Below are positions 1 through 7,193 of a stretch of 15,938 nt of DNA, piece after piece (positions within the stretch are counted from its first letter, which is position 1; each line of letters opens with the position of its first letter). The notes beneath the pieces are model-generated. The model was not told the origin of the DNA. It searched no databases and saw only the letters and a list, made by a program, of their open reading frames with translations. This stretch comes from an uncultured Bacillota bacterium (GTDB lineage: Bacteria > Bacillota_I > Bacilli_A > RF39 > UBA660). The translations under genes and the position numbers were made by a program. The stretch lies in assembly GCA_946626905.1 (NCBI GenBank), contig CAMOVA010000018.1, positions 1 through 15,938 of the forward strand. Direction: 5' to 3'.

Positions 1-147
1 TTTTTTAAATATAATAATATTAATTTCATTATACTTTATCTTTTCAAGAGATATTATTTCAATATTATGTTTAATTAATCTATTTATAAATCTGTCAATA
101 TTTTTACCTTTAATATTTAGTTTTATTTTGTTTTTAAATCTATTCAT
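1..147 (-). CDS. yqfD: Sporulation protein YqfD, N-terminal part (runs off left edge)
   Basis: The reading frame opens at ATG (147) and stays open for 49 codons to the window edge. The first residues are MNRFKNKIKLNIKGKNIDRF, followed by a lysine- and isoleucine-rich stretch. This resembles the YqfD N-terminus, where a short region reading roughly 'G-x-V-x-L-x-V-x-G-x-x-I-E-R-L-L-N' leads into the domain. The start overlaps the TGA stop of yqfC as ATGA, so the two are translationally coupled. In spore-forming Firmicutes yqfC and yqfD are adjacent, sigma-E-controlled genes of the mother cell; YqfD is a membrane protein needed for efficient sporulation. The identification rests mainly on the yqfC neighbour and order, because only about 50 residues are visible and the membrane segment lies outside the window. 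Confidence 0.72.
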   Translation of the reverse strand, partial: MNRFKNKIKLNIKGKNIDRFINRLIKHNIEIISLEKIKYNEINIIIFKK

Positions 148-380
148 TTAAATTCTACCTTATTAATATTACCTTTTATTAAAATAGCATCTTTCATCAA
201 TTTAGAAATTATTAAATTCTTTCCTTCTATCAAAACCATCCCATCACTATATTTAATAATTATTTTATTATTATCAAAATGATCTATCTCTTCATAGTTG
301 CTTATTTCTATTTTATTATTTAAACAATTCATTGAAAATTTTTCTTCAAGCAAATATTCCCTAAATTCTTTAAAAGCCAC
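144..380 (-). CDS. yqfC: YabP/YqfC-family sporulation protein
   Basis: This 78-aa soluble protein has the YabP/YqfC pattern: an early beta region ('EISNYEEIDHFDNNKI'), then 'KYSDGMVLIEGKNLII', and a C-terminal 'ILIKGNINKVEF'. The central G-x-x-x-I-E-G-x-x-L and the final I-x-G-x-I-x-x-I/V-E-F match the family, and the length is slightly under the usual 90-100 aa. The start is GTG at 380, chosen because AGGTG lies five bases upstream. It ends in TGA overlapping the yqfD ATG. The family is linked to endospore formation under sigma-E in Bacillus. Upstream, the minus strand reads CATATAAT at about 423-416, which fits a sigma-E -10 element (CATAnnnT) but also resembles a sigma-A -10; no convincing -35 is visible. 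Whether this organism still makes spores cannot be told from here. Confidence 0.82.
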   Translation of the reverse strand: MAFKEFREYLLEEKFSMNCLNNKIEISNYEEIDHFDNNKIIIKYSDGMVLIEGKNLIISKLMKDAILIKGNINKVEFK

Positions 381-423
381 AATATCACCTATATAATTCT
401 ATTTTTATAGATAACATTATATG

Positions 424-449
424 AAAAAAACAGATATTAATCTGTTTTT
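424..449 (-). terminator. Intrinsic terminator after the pilin-DUF6273 gene
   Basis: A 10-bp stem (AAAAACAGAT paired with ATCTGTTTTT, loop of four bases) lies five bases after the pilin stop and runs into seven consecutive U residues on the minus strand. It separates the pilin transcript from yqfC. Confidence 0.85.
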
Positions 450-453
450 ATTT

Positions 454-1551
454 CTATTTTCCAACACGGAATGCTGGTGAAACATCATGAGCTTCATTAG
501 CATTGTATGGCCACCACTTACCATTAGTTCCAATACCATGAAACCAATTTTTAGAAGCTGAATAAGCAGTACGTAGCCACCAAATAGTTGCTGTTTCAGT
601 TCCGTATTCATATTTTACTATTTTAGTTTTTGATGAATAATAATCCAATTGTCTTGTTTCATCAGTTGCAGAATCACAAGTTGATGCATCACCAACTTCT
701 TTTGGTGACAATAAATATAATTTATCTGTAGTAGTATAATTTTCTGTTGCAGTTTTTTCATGTCCTGATACTACTGTTGTATCTACTATTATATCTCCTA
801 TTTTAGCTTTTAATTTATTATATATTGTTTCATTTAAATACTCTCGCATCTTTGTATCAGGCCATCCACCAACATTTGTATTTGTTAAATTCATTTTTTT
901 ATTATCATCATCTGAAATATTAAGCACTTCTTCAAATTGTAATACTAAACCACATGCTGTTTTAGAAGTTTCTGTCGTACACGCTGTTGTATTTACTACC
1001 ATAATGTGATATGTTTCTTCAGTTCCATCACCATCTATATCTAGTGTTATGGCTTTTTTATCACCTGGATTATATGCTGATAAATTATTATTTCTTGCAG
1101 CTTTATTAATTACATTCCATGAATCAGTAGAAAATGATTTAGGCCCAGATGAAGCTCCGCTACATTTACCACGTGCTTCTACATTTTTACCATCTACACT
1201 TTCTACAGTATATCCACCTATACAAATATCTATTCCGTTTACTCTTCCTTTATCAATAGTTACAGTTCCACTCGTTGGTTGTTTACCCTTCATCTGAATT
1301 GATATCTCATCAATATCATATGTATCATCCGAGTATTTAGTATACGTTAATCCATAGTCATTATTCATACTTGCTAATTCATTATTATAATTGATTGAAT
1401 CTATATATCCTAAAGCTGCATCTTCTGCTGCTTTCTTTTTAGCTCTAGATATCATATTTAATATTATTGGCATTGCAATTAAAGCAATGACAGCTAATAT
1501 TACTATTACTGCTAATAATTCAATCAATGTGAACCCTTTTTTACTTTTCAT
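454..1551 (-). CDS. Type IV pilin-like protein with C-terminal DUF6273-type domain
   Basis: The 365-aa product begins with a textbook class III/type IVa prepilin leader: a short basic leader MKSKKG, then FTLIEL (peptidase cleavage after Gly6, Glu at mature position 5) and a hydrophobic helix to about residue 32. A helical stalk and small beta region follow (residues about 35-135; Cys110 and Cys130 could pair). Residues about 140-363 form a second domain ending in 'WWLRTAY...NWFHGI...GKWWPY...VSPAFRV', the signature of DUF6273-type domains, which I suspect but cannot prove have a formylglycine-generating-enzyme/C-type-lectin-like fold. Prepilin peptidase and assembly ATPase genes are not in the window. 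Start choice: GGTGAT lies just upstream of the ATG. The gene has its own promoter and terminator. In one 60-base sample of the C-terminal domain (481-540) I count 24 G/C against 13 in a priA sample, so it looks less AT-rich than that neighbour. Likely role, inferred: a surface-displayed pilin or adhesin. Confidence 0.88.
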   Translation of the reverse strand: MKSKKGFTLIELLAVIVILAVIALIAMPIILNMISRAKKKAAEDAALGYIDSINYNNELASMNNDYGLTYTKYSDDTYDIDEISIQMKGKQPTSGTVTIDKGRVNGIDICIGGYTVESVDGKNVEARGKCSGASSGPKSFSTDSWNVINKAARNNNLSAYNPGDKKAITLDIDGDGTEETYHIMVVNTTACTTETSKTACGLVLQFEEVLNISDDDNKKMNLTNTNVGGWPDTKMREYLNETIYNKLKAKIGDIIVDTTVVSGHEKTATENYTTTDKLYLLSPKEVGDASTCDSATDETRQLDYYSSKTKIVKYEYGTETATIWWLRTAYSASKNWFHGIGTNGKWWPYNANEAHDVSPAFRVGK

Positions 1552-1566
1552 AGTATCACCATAATA

Positions 1567-1575
1567 ATTATATCA
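1567..1575 (-). promoter_or_regulatory. Extended -10 promoter of the pilin gene
   Basis: The minus strand reads TGATATAAT, a perfect TATAAT preceded by the TGn extension, 15 bases before the pilin ATG. No good -35 box is present because that region is the U-tract of the preceding terminator. The predicted leader is very short, with its 5' end nearly at the ribosome binding site. Confidence 0.5.
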
Positions 1576-1591
1576 TAATATTTTAAAAAAA

Positions 1592-1620
1592 AACAAAAAA
1601 ACTTTACATAATGTAAAGTT
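1592..1620 (-). terminator. Intrinsic terminator after the NAGPA-domain gene
   Basis: A near-perfect palindrome (AACTTTACA paired with TGTAAAGTT, three-base loop) is followed on the minus strand by a run of U. Its first base touches the TAA stop of the phosphodiester glycosidase gene. Confidence 0.88.
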
Positions 1621-2645
1621 TAATTTGGTAATAATCCCCAACCAGTGATAACATATCTACCATTTGTTTTTTTAGAACCACCAGCAGGGTTATTAGCAAC
1701 CTTATTATTTATTACTAAAGTAGCTGAAGTACCACCATCTAAGTTAGCAGCATTATAAGCTCCATATTTTTGTAAAGTTTCAACCATATCTTTTAGTGAA
1801 GCACCAAACATATAGTTTTCTCCATCTACAACCAAGAACATTACAACTCCATCTTTTCTTTGAGCAATTGCTACTCTTGGAGCTCTACCCCATGGATCAC
1901 CTACTATTTCAAGAGGCTTACCATTTACAATTAAGAAAGGGCCAAATTCTAACGCATCTCTTAAATTTTTATTTTTAATAGCATTTTCAGCAGAATCTGT
2001 AGTAAGTAATAATTTATTATCATAAGTAAATCCTATTAATTCGGCTTTAGAATTATATCCATCTGACCAGATGATTTTACCATTCTTAACTACATAACCA
2101 TTAGGAATACCACTACCATATCCTTTATCTACAAATCCTCCACCATTAATACATACTAAACCTTTTTCTCTTTGGCACATTGTAATAACTCTTTCACCAT
2201 ATTGAGTTCCTAATTGTTGTTTAGCAATTAAATGAACTTTTGAAGGATCATAAATAGCTACTAAATGTCCATTACCACTACCTACTTTTATATTAAGTAC
2301 TTTATAATCATTATTATTTTTATCCCTTGTAAGTAATGCTTTTTCATATTCATTCTTATATGATTTTTTTTCTTTAGTATCAATTTTGATATCATCTGTA
2401 TTTGTAGAATCATTAATACGTACAAAATAATTACTATTTTTTATATGTTCTACTGTTTTTTCACTATATAAAACATATGCGAAATATTTATGATTCATAG
2501 TTTTTAAAGCTGTATTTACAAATAAATTTCTAAAATAACTAAAAGGCCCATACGCTAGAAAGAAACAAGTGAATGCTAATGTATCTAAAACTATAAAAAG
2601 ATATGTTGATTTTTTAAGTTTAAGTGATTTTTTCTTTTTTGCCAT
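1620..2645 (-). CDS. Membrane-anchored phosphodiester glycosidase family protein (NAGPA domain)
   Basis: This 341-aa protein has a lysine-rich N-terminus (MAKKKKSLKLKK), one membrane segment (about residues 13-33) and a long extracytoplasmic part. The C-terminal half carries the NAGPA/DUF2233 marks: INGGGF (166-171), NGYVVKNGKI (182-191), GPFLIVNGKP (235-244), PRVAIAQRKDG (256-266) and the conserved NLDGGTSATL (301-310). The family is named for the human enzyme that uncovers mannose-6-phosphate; bacterial members hydrolyse sugar-phosphodiester links and are often envelope proteins, but the substrate here is unknown. A longer reading from 2684 would overlap the upstream gene; the ATG at 2645 is chosen because GGAGGG lies five bases before it and the upstream TAA ends two bases away. 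It is therefore tightly coupled to the DUF6273-repeat protein, which suggests that the two work together at the cell surface. Confidence 0.9.
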   Translation of the reverse strand: MAKKKKSLKLKKSTYLFIVLDTLAFTCFFLAYGPFSYFRNLFVNTALKTMNHKYFAYVLYSEKTVEHIKNSNYFVRINDSTNTDDIKIDTKEKKSYKNEYEKALLTRDKNNNDYKVLNIKVGSGNGHLVAIYDPSKVHLIAKQQLGTQYGERVITMCQREKGLVCINGGGFVDKGYGSGIPNGYVVKNGKIIWSDGYNSKAELIGFTYDNKLLLTTDSAENAIKNKNLRDALEFGPFLIVNGKPLEIVGDPWGRAPRVAIAQRKDGVVMFLVVDGENYMFGASLKDMVETLQKYGAYNAANLDGGTSATLVINNKVANNPAGGSKKTNGRYVITGWGLLPN

Positions 2646-2646
2646 A

Positions 2647-3918
2647 TTATCCCTCCAATACAAATGGATTAGTTTTAGTACCATTACCTTTCAATTTTTC
2701 ATTTTTACTTATACATACAGTAGTTCTTACTTTAGATATGTCAGAAGTTTTACCATCTGTTTTTGCTATAACAACGTTATTATTTTTGTTTAAGTAGAAA
2801 TAATTATTTAATTCAGTATTAACATTAATATCAGTTACTGATAACATTCCTACTTTTGTTGTTATCTTAGTTTTAAGTACATCTTTATAATTATCTATAT
2901 AATCACCTGTATAGTAATCACAATTAATTAATTTGTTTTTATAAGTTAACTTATTTAGATATGTATTATTTAAATAATAAGCTAATGTATTTTTAATTTT
3001 AGAATCATATTTTTCAGAATTATAATTAATATTTCTAACATAATCTGAGCTTACTAATGATTCATTTACAAGTTTTACAGTATCACTACTCATATCATAA
3101 ACTGTATATAAATCATTTCCTAATTTAACATAACTGTTAAATGCTAATTTAGATTGTTTATCTACAACATATGGATTTTCTTTAGTTCCTTTTCCTTTGA
3201 TTGAACCTATTGTATTTTTAAGTGTAACAACAGGTCTTACACCATGTAGTTTTTTATTATTATCATATGAAAGATTACCATCTTTTGTTATATACCATAC
3301 ATTTTGATTATCTTTTACTGAACTTAACCAGAATGAATCATTATTTTTTAAATAAGTCTTGTTATTATTTTTACTATTTAAATAATCAGCAAGTGATAAC
3401 AATGATATTTTTTGTGAATTATCTTTTGAATTACACAATATTTTAGAAGCATCAGAAATCTTATCTAAACATATTGTATTTTTTGATAAATATTTATCAG
3501 TATTATTTAGTTTGTTTTCAAATATACCAGTTTGACTTTTTGATTTAACTAAAAATTTATTAATATTTGAATTTATATAATTTGAACCTCCATAAGATAA
3601 AAGAGAAATATTAGAATCAGTTGTAATAACAACTGTATTATCATTATTTACTTTAACAATTCTCCATAAAATACCAGAATATTTTAAATAATTATTTACG
3701 TTTTCTCCTTTATAAATAAGTTCACCACTATTATTATAGATTCCATCGCCTTCGCTAACAATTCCTTGTTTTTGAATAGTAACAGCTAAAACCTCACTAC
3801 CACTACCATTACTTGTTTTTTTATGAAATTTGCGATAAAAATATACAAATCTAAAACCATAAATCAAAAAACAACCTATTATAAAACAAAGACTAATTAA
3901 TTTAAACTTCTTTTCCAT
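2647..3918 (-). CDS. Membrane-anchored protein with two tandem DUF6273-like domains
   Basis: The 423-aa product starts with a basic N-terminus and one hydrophobic segment (about residues 7-28), best read as a signal anchor. The residues IIGC at 13-16 resemble a lipobox, but the hydrophobic stretch continues after the Cys, so a lipoprotein is less likely. Two similar units follow. Unit 1 (about 63-252) has 'YLKYSGILWRIVKV', 'SLLSLADYL', 'FWLSS', 'GVRPVVTL' and ends GKGTKENPYVV. Unit 2 (about 258-423) has 'SYVKLGNDLYTVYDM', 'GMLSVTDI', 'VRTTVCI' and ends GNGTKTNPFVL. Unit 2 has lost the Trp residues of unit 1, so it is the more degenerate copy. The domain type is the one seen at the end of the nearby pilin gene. 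Function is unknown; binding or display at the envelope is an inference from anchoring and neighbours. AGGAGAA precedes the ATG. Confidence 0.78.
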   Translation of the reverse strand: MEKKFKLISLCFIIGCFLIYGFRFVYFYRKFHKKTSNGSGSEVLAVTIQKQGIVSEGDGIYNNSGELIYKGENVNNYLKYSGILWRIVKVNNDNTVVITTDSNISLLSYGGSNYINSNINKFLVKSKSQTGIFENKLNNTDKYLSKNTICLDKISDASKILCNSKDNSQKISLLSLADYLNSKNNNKTYLKNNDSFWLSSVKDNQNVWYITKDGNLSYDNNKKLHGVRPVVTLKNTIGSIKGKGTKENPYVVDKQSKLAFNSYVKLGNDLYTVYDMSSDTVKLVNESLVSSDYVRNINYNSEKYDSKIKNTLAYYLNNTYLNKLTYKNKLINCDYYTGDYIDNYKDVLKTKITTKVGMLSVTDINVNTELNNYFYLNKNNNVVIAKTDGKTSDISKVRTTVCISKNEKLKGNGTKTNPFVLEG

Positions 3919-3939
3919 CTTTATTCTCCTAACATAATA

Positions 3940-3968
3940 ATTATATATTACCTAGATTTTTTTATCAA
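3940..3968 (-). promoter_or_regulatory. Sigma-A promoter of the DUF6273-repeat/NAGPA operon
   Basis: On the minus strand TTGATA and TATAAT are separated by exactly 17 bases, with the -10 box 21 bases before the start codon. This is one of the best -35/-10 pairs in the window and suggests the two-gene surface unit is expressed in ordinary growth. Confidence 0.75.
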
Positions 3969-3984
3969 GTAAAATTCGACAATT

Positions 3985-6150
3985 TTATATTCTTACAGGA
4001 TTAATATCACACTCAACATTTATTTTCGATTTATTATATAAAGAATTTATATATTCCAAATGTTTTTTTAGAATTTCTGTATGTTTAAATTTAATCATTA
4101 TTTGAATATTATATATATTATTTATTTTGGGAATGCTCGCTGCTGAGGGACCAAAAATATATGTATTATCCATTCTTTGTTTATTCAAATACATCACTAT
4201 TTTTTTACCTTCATTCATGCATTCATCAAAATTTTTACCTTTTATTTTTATTAAAGCTAAGTTGTAATATGGGCTATATTTAAGCTTTTTTCTTATTGCC
4301 AATTCTTGGTTGTAAAAATCTTTATAATCATGTTTACTAGCACAAAGTATACTATAATGATCAATATTAAATCCTTGTATTATAACTTCTCCTTTATCCT
4401 CGCTTCTACCAGCTCTACCTGCTACTTGAGTTAAAAGTTCAAAAGTTCTTTCACTACTCCTAAAATCTGGAATATTTAAAGTCTGATCAGCATTTATAAC
4501 ACCTACTACTGTAACGTCAGGAAAATCTAATCCTTTAGAAATCATTTGTGTACCAACTAAAATATTATATTTTTTATTTGAAAAATCGTTAATTATATCA
4601 AAATGAGCACCTTTTTTAGATGTTGAATCAACATCCATTCTAATAACTTTAGCACCTTTTATATTTTCTTTTAAATAACATTCTAACTTTTCAGTACCTA
4701 TTCCTGTATCATTTATATTCTTACTTTTACATTCAGGACAAAAACTTATCTTCGAAGTTGCATATCCACAATAATGACATCTAGAATTATTTGAATTTTT
4801 ATGAAAAATTAATGGTATATCACAATTAGGACATTTAAGAACAAAACCACAATTTTTACATTCTGTTATAGTTGAATATCCTCTTCTATTTAAAAGTAAC
4901 ATTACTTGCTTATCATTATTAATAGCTTCATTCATTTTATTTAATAACGCCTCTGAAATAATTTTATTACCTTTTCTATACTCGTTTTTCATATCTATAA
5001 GTGTAACAACAGGTAATGAATTATTTATTCTATTATTTAATTCTATCAATCTAAAAATACCTATTTTTGCTTTTGTATAAGATTCAATTGAAGGTGTTGC
5101 ACTACCTAATACTAATTTAGCTTTATGATATTTTGATCTAAATAAAGCTATATCTAAAGCACTATATCTTGGATTATTCTCTTGCTTATATGTAGAAGAA
5201 TGTTCTTCATCAATTATAATTACACCTATATTTTTTAATGGGGCAAAAATAGCACTTCTAGCTCCTATAACAATTGAAACCTCATTATTTTCAATTTTTC
5301 TCCATTCATCATACTTTTCACCATTTGATAAACCACTATGTAAAATAGCTACTTTATCTCCAAATCTTGATTGAAAAATTTTGATAAATTGAGGAGTTAA
5401 TGAAATTTCAGGAACTAAAACTATAGCTGTTTTATTATCTTTCAAGTAACTTTCAATTACATTTAAATAAACTTCTGTCTTTCCACTTCCTGTTACACCA
5501 TGTAGTAAAATTGGTTTGTAATCATTATCTAAAATATTATTAACCGCATTTTCTTGATCTTTAGTTAATAAATGTTTAATATCTTTTTGACTTTCTCTGT
5601 TTTTTAATCTATATTCTTCTTTTTTAATTTCTACAATTACATTATTTTTAATTAATGTATTAACGCTTGATAAAGAAATTTTTGTTAATTCACTTTTGAT
5701 AATTTCATTATCTTTTAATTTTTCTACTATTTCTTTTTGTTTATCATTTTTAATTAGTGATTGATCATAATTATCATTTAATTTTAAATATGAAATATAT
5801 TTTTTATTAATATTTAATTTATGTTTAGCTTTTAAAGCAGTTGGTAACATAGTTTGATATGCTGTTATTAAATTACATAATGTTTTGTCTTTAATATATT
5901 TACCTAATAATAGAAGTTCTTTATTTAATACTGGTTTTTCATCTATTACTTTTATAATATCTTTAGTTTCATAAGATATTTCTTTTTTATTATGAATTTC
6001 AATAATAAAGCCTTCTATTTTTTGCTTACCAAATGGTACCAAAACACGTTTACCGACCTCTATTTCTTCTTTCATACAAGAAGGAACAGTATATGTAAAT
6101 AATTTATCAATATTATTGGCTTTTATTTCTATCAGCACATCTACAAACAT
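3985..6150 (-). CDS. priA: Primosomal protein N' (replication restart helicase PriA)
   Basis: PriA is a 3'-to-5' superfamily 2 DNA helicase that recognises stalled forks and reloads the replisome. The 721-aa protein opens with the DNA-binding domain start (VDVLIEI...LFTYTVP). Its helicase motifs are Walker A GVTGSGKT (218-225), DEEH (314-317), GSATPS (349-354), and motifs V/VI (VGTQMISKGLDFP 532-544, QVAGRAGR 575-582). Eight cysteines (431, 434, 440, 443, 458, 461, 471, 474) form the two zinc sites inserted in the helicase core. The length is near the lower end for the family, but all motifs are present. AGGTGAT precedes the ATG at 6150. It sits downstream of holA but has its own terminator-promoter junction, so it need not be co-transcribed. 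Confidence 0.97.
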   Translation of the reverse strand: MFVDVLIEIKANNIDKLFTYTVPSCMKEEIEVGKRVLVPFGKQKIEGFIIEIHNKKEISYETKDIIKVIDEKPVLNKELLLLGKYIKDKTLCNLITAYQTMLPTALKAKHKLNINKKYISYLKLNDNYDQSLIKNDKQKEIVEKLKDNEIIKSELTKISLSSVNTLIKNNVIVEIKKEEYRLKNRESQKDIKHLLTKDQENAVNNILDNDYKPILLHGVTGSGKTEVYLNVIESYLKDNKTAIVLVPEISLTPQFIKIFQSRFGDKVAILHSGLSNGEKYDEWRKIENNEVSIVIGARSAIFAPLKNIGVIIIDEEHSSTYKQENNPRYSALDIALFRSKYHKAKLVLGSATPSIESYTKAKIGIFRLIELNNRINNSLPVVTLIDMKNEYRKGNKIISEALLNKMNEAINNDKQVMLLLNRRGYSTITECKNCGFVLKCPNCDIPLIFHKNSNNSRCHYCGYATSKISFCPECKSKNINDTGIGTEKLECYLKENIKGAKVIRMDVDSTSKKGAHFDIINDFSNKKYNILVGTQMISKGLDFPDVTVVGVINADQTLNIPDFRSSERTFELLTQVAGRAGRSEDKGEVIIQGFNIDHYSILCASKHDYKDFYNQELAIRKKLKYSPYYNLALIKIKGKNFDECMNEGKKIVMYLNKQRMDNTYIFGPSAASIPKINNIYNIQIMIKFKHTEILKKHLEYINSLYNKSKINVECDINPVRI

Positions 6151-6166
6151 ACAATCACCTAATAAA

Positions 6167-6175
6167 ATTATATCA
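6167..6175 (-). promoter_or_regulatory. Extended -10 promoter of priA
   Basis: The minus strand reads TGATATAAT 16 bases before the priA ATG, directly after the U-tract of the holA terminator. There is no recognisable -35 box at 16-18 bases. Confidence 0.5.
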
Positions 6176-6180
6176 AAAGA

Positions 6181-6204
6181 AAAAAAACAAGTAAACTTGT
6201 TTTA
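6181..6204 (-). terminator. Intrinsic terminator overlapping the holA stop codon
   Basis: The stem AAAACAAG/CTTGTTTT with loop TTTA is followed by a long U-tract on the minus strand. The upstream arm includes bases of the holA TAA stop, so termination is encoded right at the end of the gene. Confidence 0.88.
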
Positions 6205-7140
6205 TAAAGTTAAAATAAACATTTCTAAGCCAACATACTTATCTATTTTACCTGTTTTTATATCTATATCTAAATTAGCTAAAGAAACAAGAGTTTTAAG
6301 TAATGCTTTTTCACTATAATTTCTACCACTCTCTAAACATTTTCTAACTGCATAGAAATTATTACCTAGCATATTACTAATATCTTTTTCAGAAAATCCT
6401 TGCTTGTATAATCTTTTAGCTTGATAAATCAACCTAAATTTATTTGCTAATACAACTATGATTTTTATAGGTTCTTCATCTTTTATAATTTCAAAATAAC
6501 TCTCCATTGCTTTTTCTTTATTTTTAGAAACTATATTTTCAATTAAAGCAAAAAAATCATTTTCAATATTTTTAGAAGTAAGATTAATTATATCTTCTTT
6601 TGAAATATTAAGATCCTTATCCTTATATTGTTTGATCTTTTCAATTTCTTGATGTAGTATTTCTAAATTGTTCCCAACTCTATCAACTAACAAATTTATA
6701 CAATTATTATCAATTTTATAATTATCAAACATATCTAAAATATATTTATTTAAATTAGAAGTCTTATTAAAATCTTTTACTATTCCTTTTTCTTTAAAAA
6801 GTTTTACAACTTTTTTTCTATCATCAAGTTTTTCTTTTAAAATTTTGAAAACTACAATATTTGAAAAATCTGCTTTATTTAAGTAATTTATAAGTAAATC
6901 AGTATTTTGTTCCATTAATTTTTTATTTGTGGTACCAGTAAAAATATAAGAATTATCTACTATAATAAGCTTTTTATTACCAAATAATGAAATACTTGCT
7001 GCATCTTCAATAATTGTTTCTAATTTAGTGTTTTCTAAATCATATCTAATAATATCAATATCATCAATATTATTATTTTTAATTATTTTTTTTATTTCTT
7101 CTTTGATTAAAAAATCCTCTACTCCATATAATAGATACAT
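6202..7140 (-). CDS. holA: DNA polymerase III delta subunit
   Basis: The delta subunit is the clamp-loader 'wrench' that opens the sliding clamp. The 312-aa length is near the family norm (about 340). The N-terminus MYLLYGVEDFLIKEEI matches the family's 'Y-L-L-Y-G-x-E-x-x-L' opening. Other marks are 'SLFGNKKLIIVDN' (about 50-62), a middle stretch with 'NNLEILHQEIEKI', and a C-terminal helical collar with 'FRLIYQAKRLYKQGFSEKDI' and 'LLKTLVSLANLDIDIKTG'. It acts with gamma/tau and delta' in loading the DnaN clamp. Upstream AGGTGG lies close to the ATG. The neighbour priA is also a replication gene, but a terminator separates them. Confidence 0.95.
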   Translation of the reverse strand: MYLLYGVEDFLIKEEIKKIIKNNNIDDIDIIRYDLENTKLETIIEDAASISLFGNKKLIIVDNSYIFTGTTNKKLMEQNTDLLINYLNKADFSNIVVFKILKEKLDDRKKVVKLFKEKGIVKDFNKTSNLNKYILDMFDNYKIDNNCINLLVDRVGNNLEILHQEIEKIKQYKDKDLNISKEDIINLTSKNIENDFFALIENIVSKNKEKAMESYFEIIKDEEPIKIIVVLANKFRLIYQAKRLYKQGFSEKDISNMLGNNFYAVRKCLESGRNYSEKALLKTLVSLANLDIDIKTGKIDKYVGLEMFILTL

Positions 7141-7155
7141 ATTACCACCTACTTA

Positions 7156-7164
7156 ATTATAACA
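7156..7164 (-). promoter_or_regulatory. Extended -10 promoter of holA
   Basis: The minus strand reads TGTTATAAT 15 bases before the holA ATG, just after the hairpin that ends the 99-aa gene. No -35 box is recognisable. Confidence 0.48.
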
Positions 7165-7173
7165 AAAATAAAA

Positions 7174-7193
7174 GAAAAGATATATATCTTTTC
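7174..7193 (-). terminator. Hairpin terminator after the 99-aa membrane protein gene
   Basis: A perfect 20-base palindrome (GAAAAGATAT/ATATCTTTTC) begins one base after the TAG stop and is followed on the minus strand by an interrupted U-run (TTTATTTTT). It is a less ideal terminator than the others because the hairpin has no separate loop and the U-run is broken. Confidence 0.6.

Noticed and set aside
417..611. Minus-strand frame of 64 codons overlapping the end of the pilin gene
   Set aside because: It is out of frame with the pilin, which continues intact to its own stop and terminator; the frame also runs through the terminator hairpin.
1049..1297. Plus-strand open frame antisense to the pilin gene
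   Set aside because: No start signals, and it is fully covered by the supported pilin-DUF6273 gene.
2646..2684. Longer start for the NAGPA protein
   Set aside because: It would overlap the upstream gene and has no ribosome binding site; GGAGGG sits right before the ATG at 2645.
3919..3984. Terminator between priA and the DUF6273-repeat gene
   Set aside because: No hairpin with a U-run is visible; only the promoter is supported there, so priA transcripts may run into the downstream operon.
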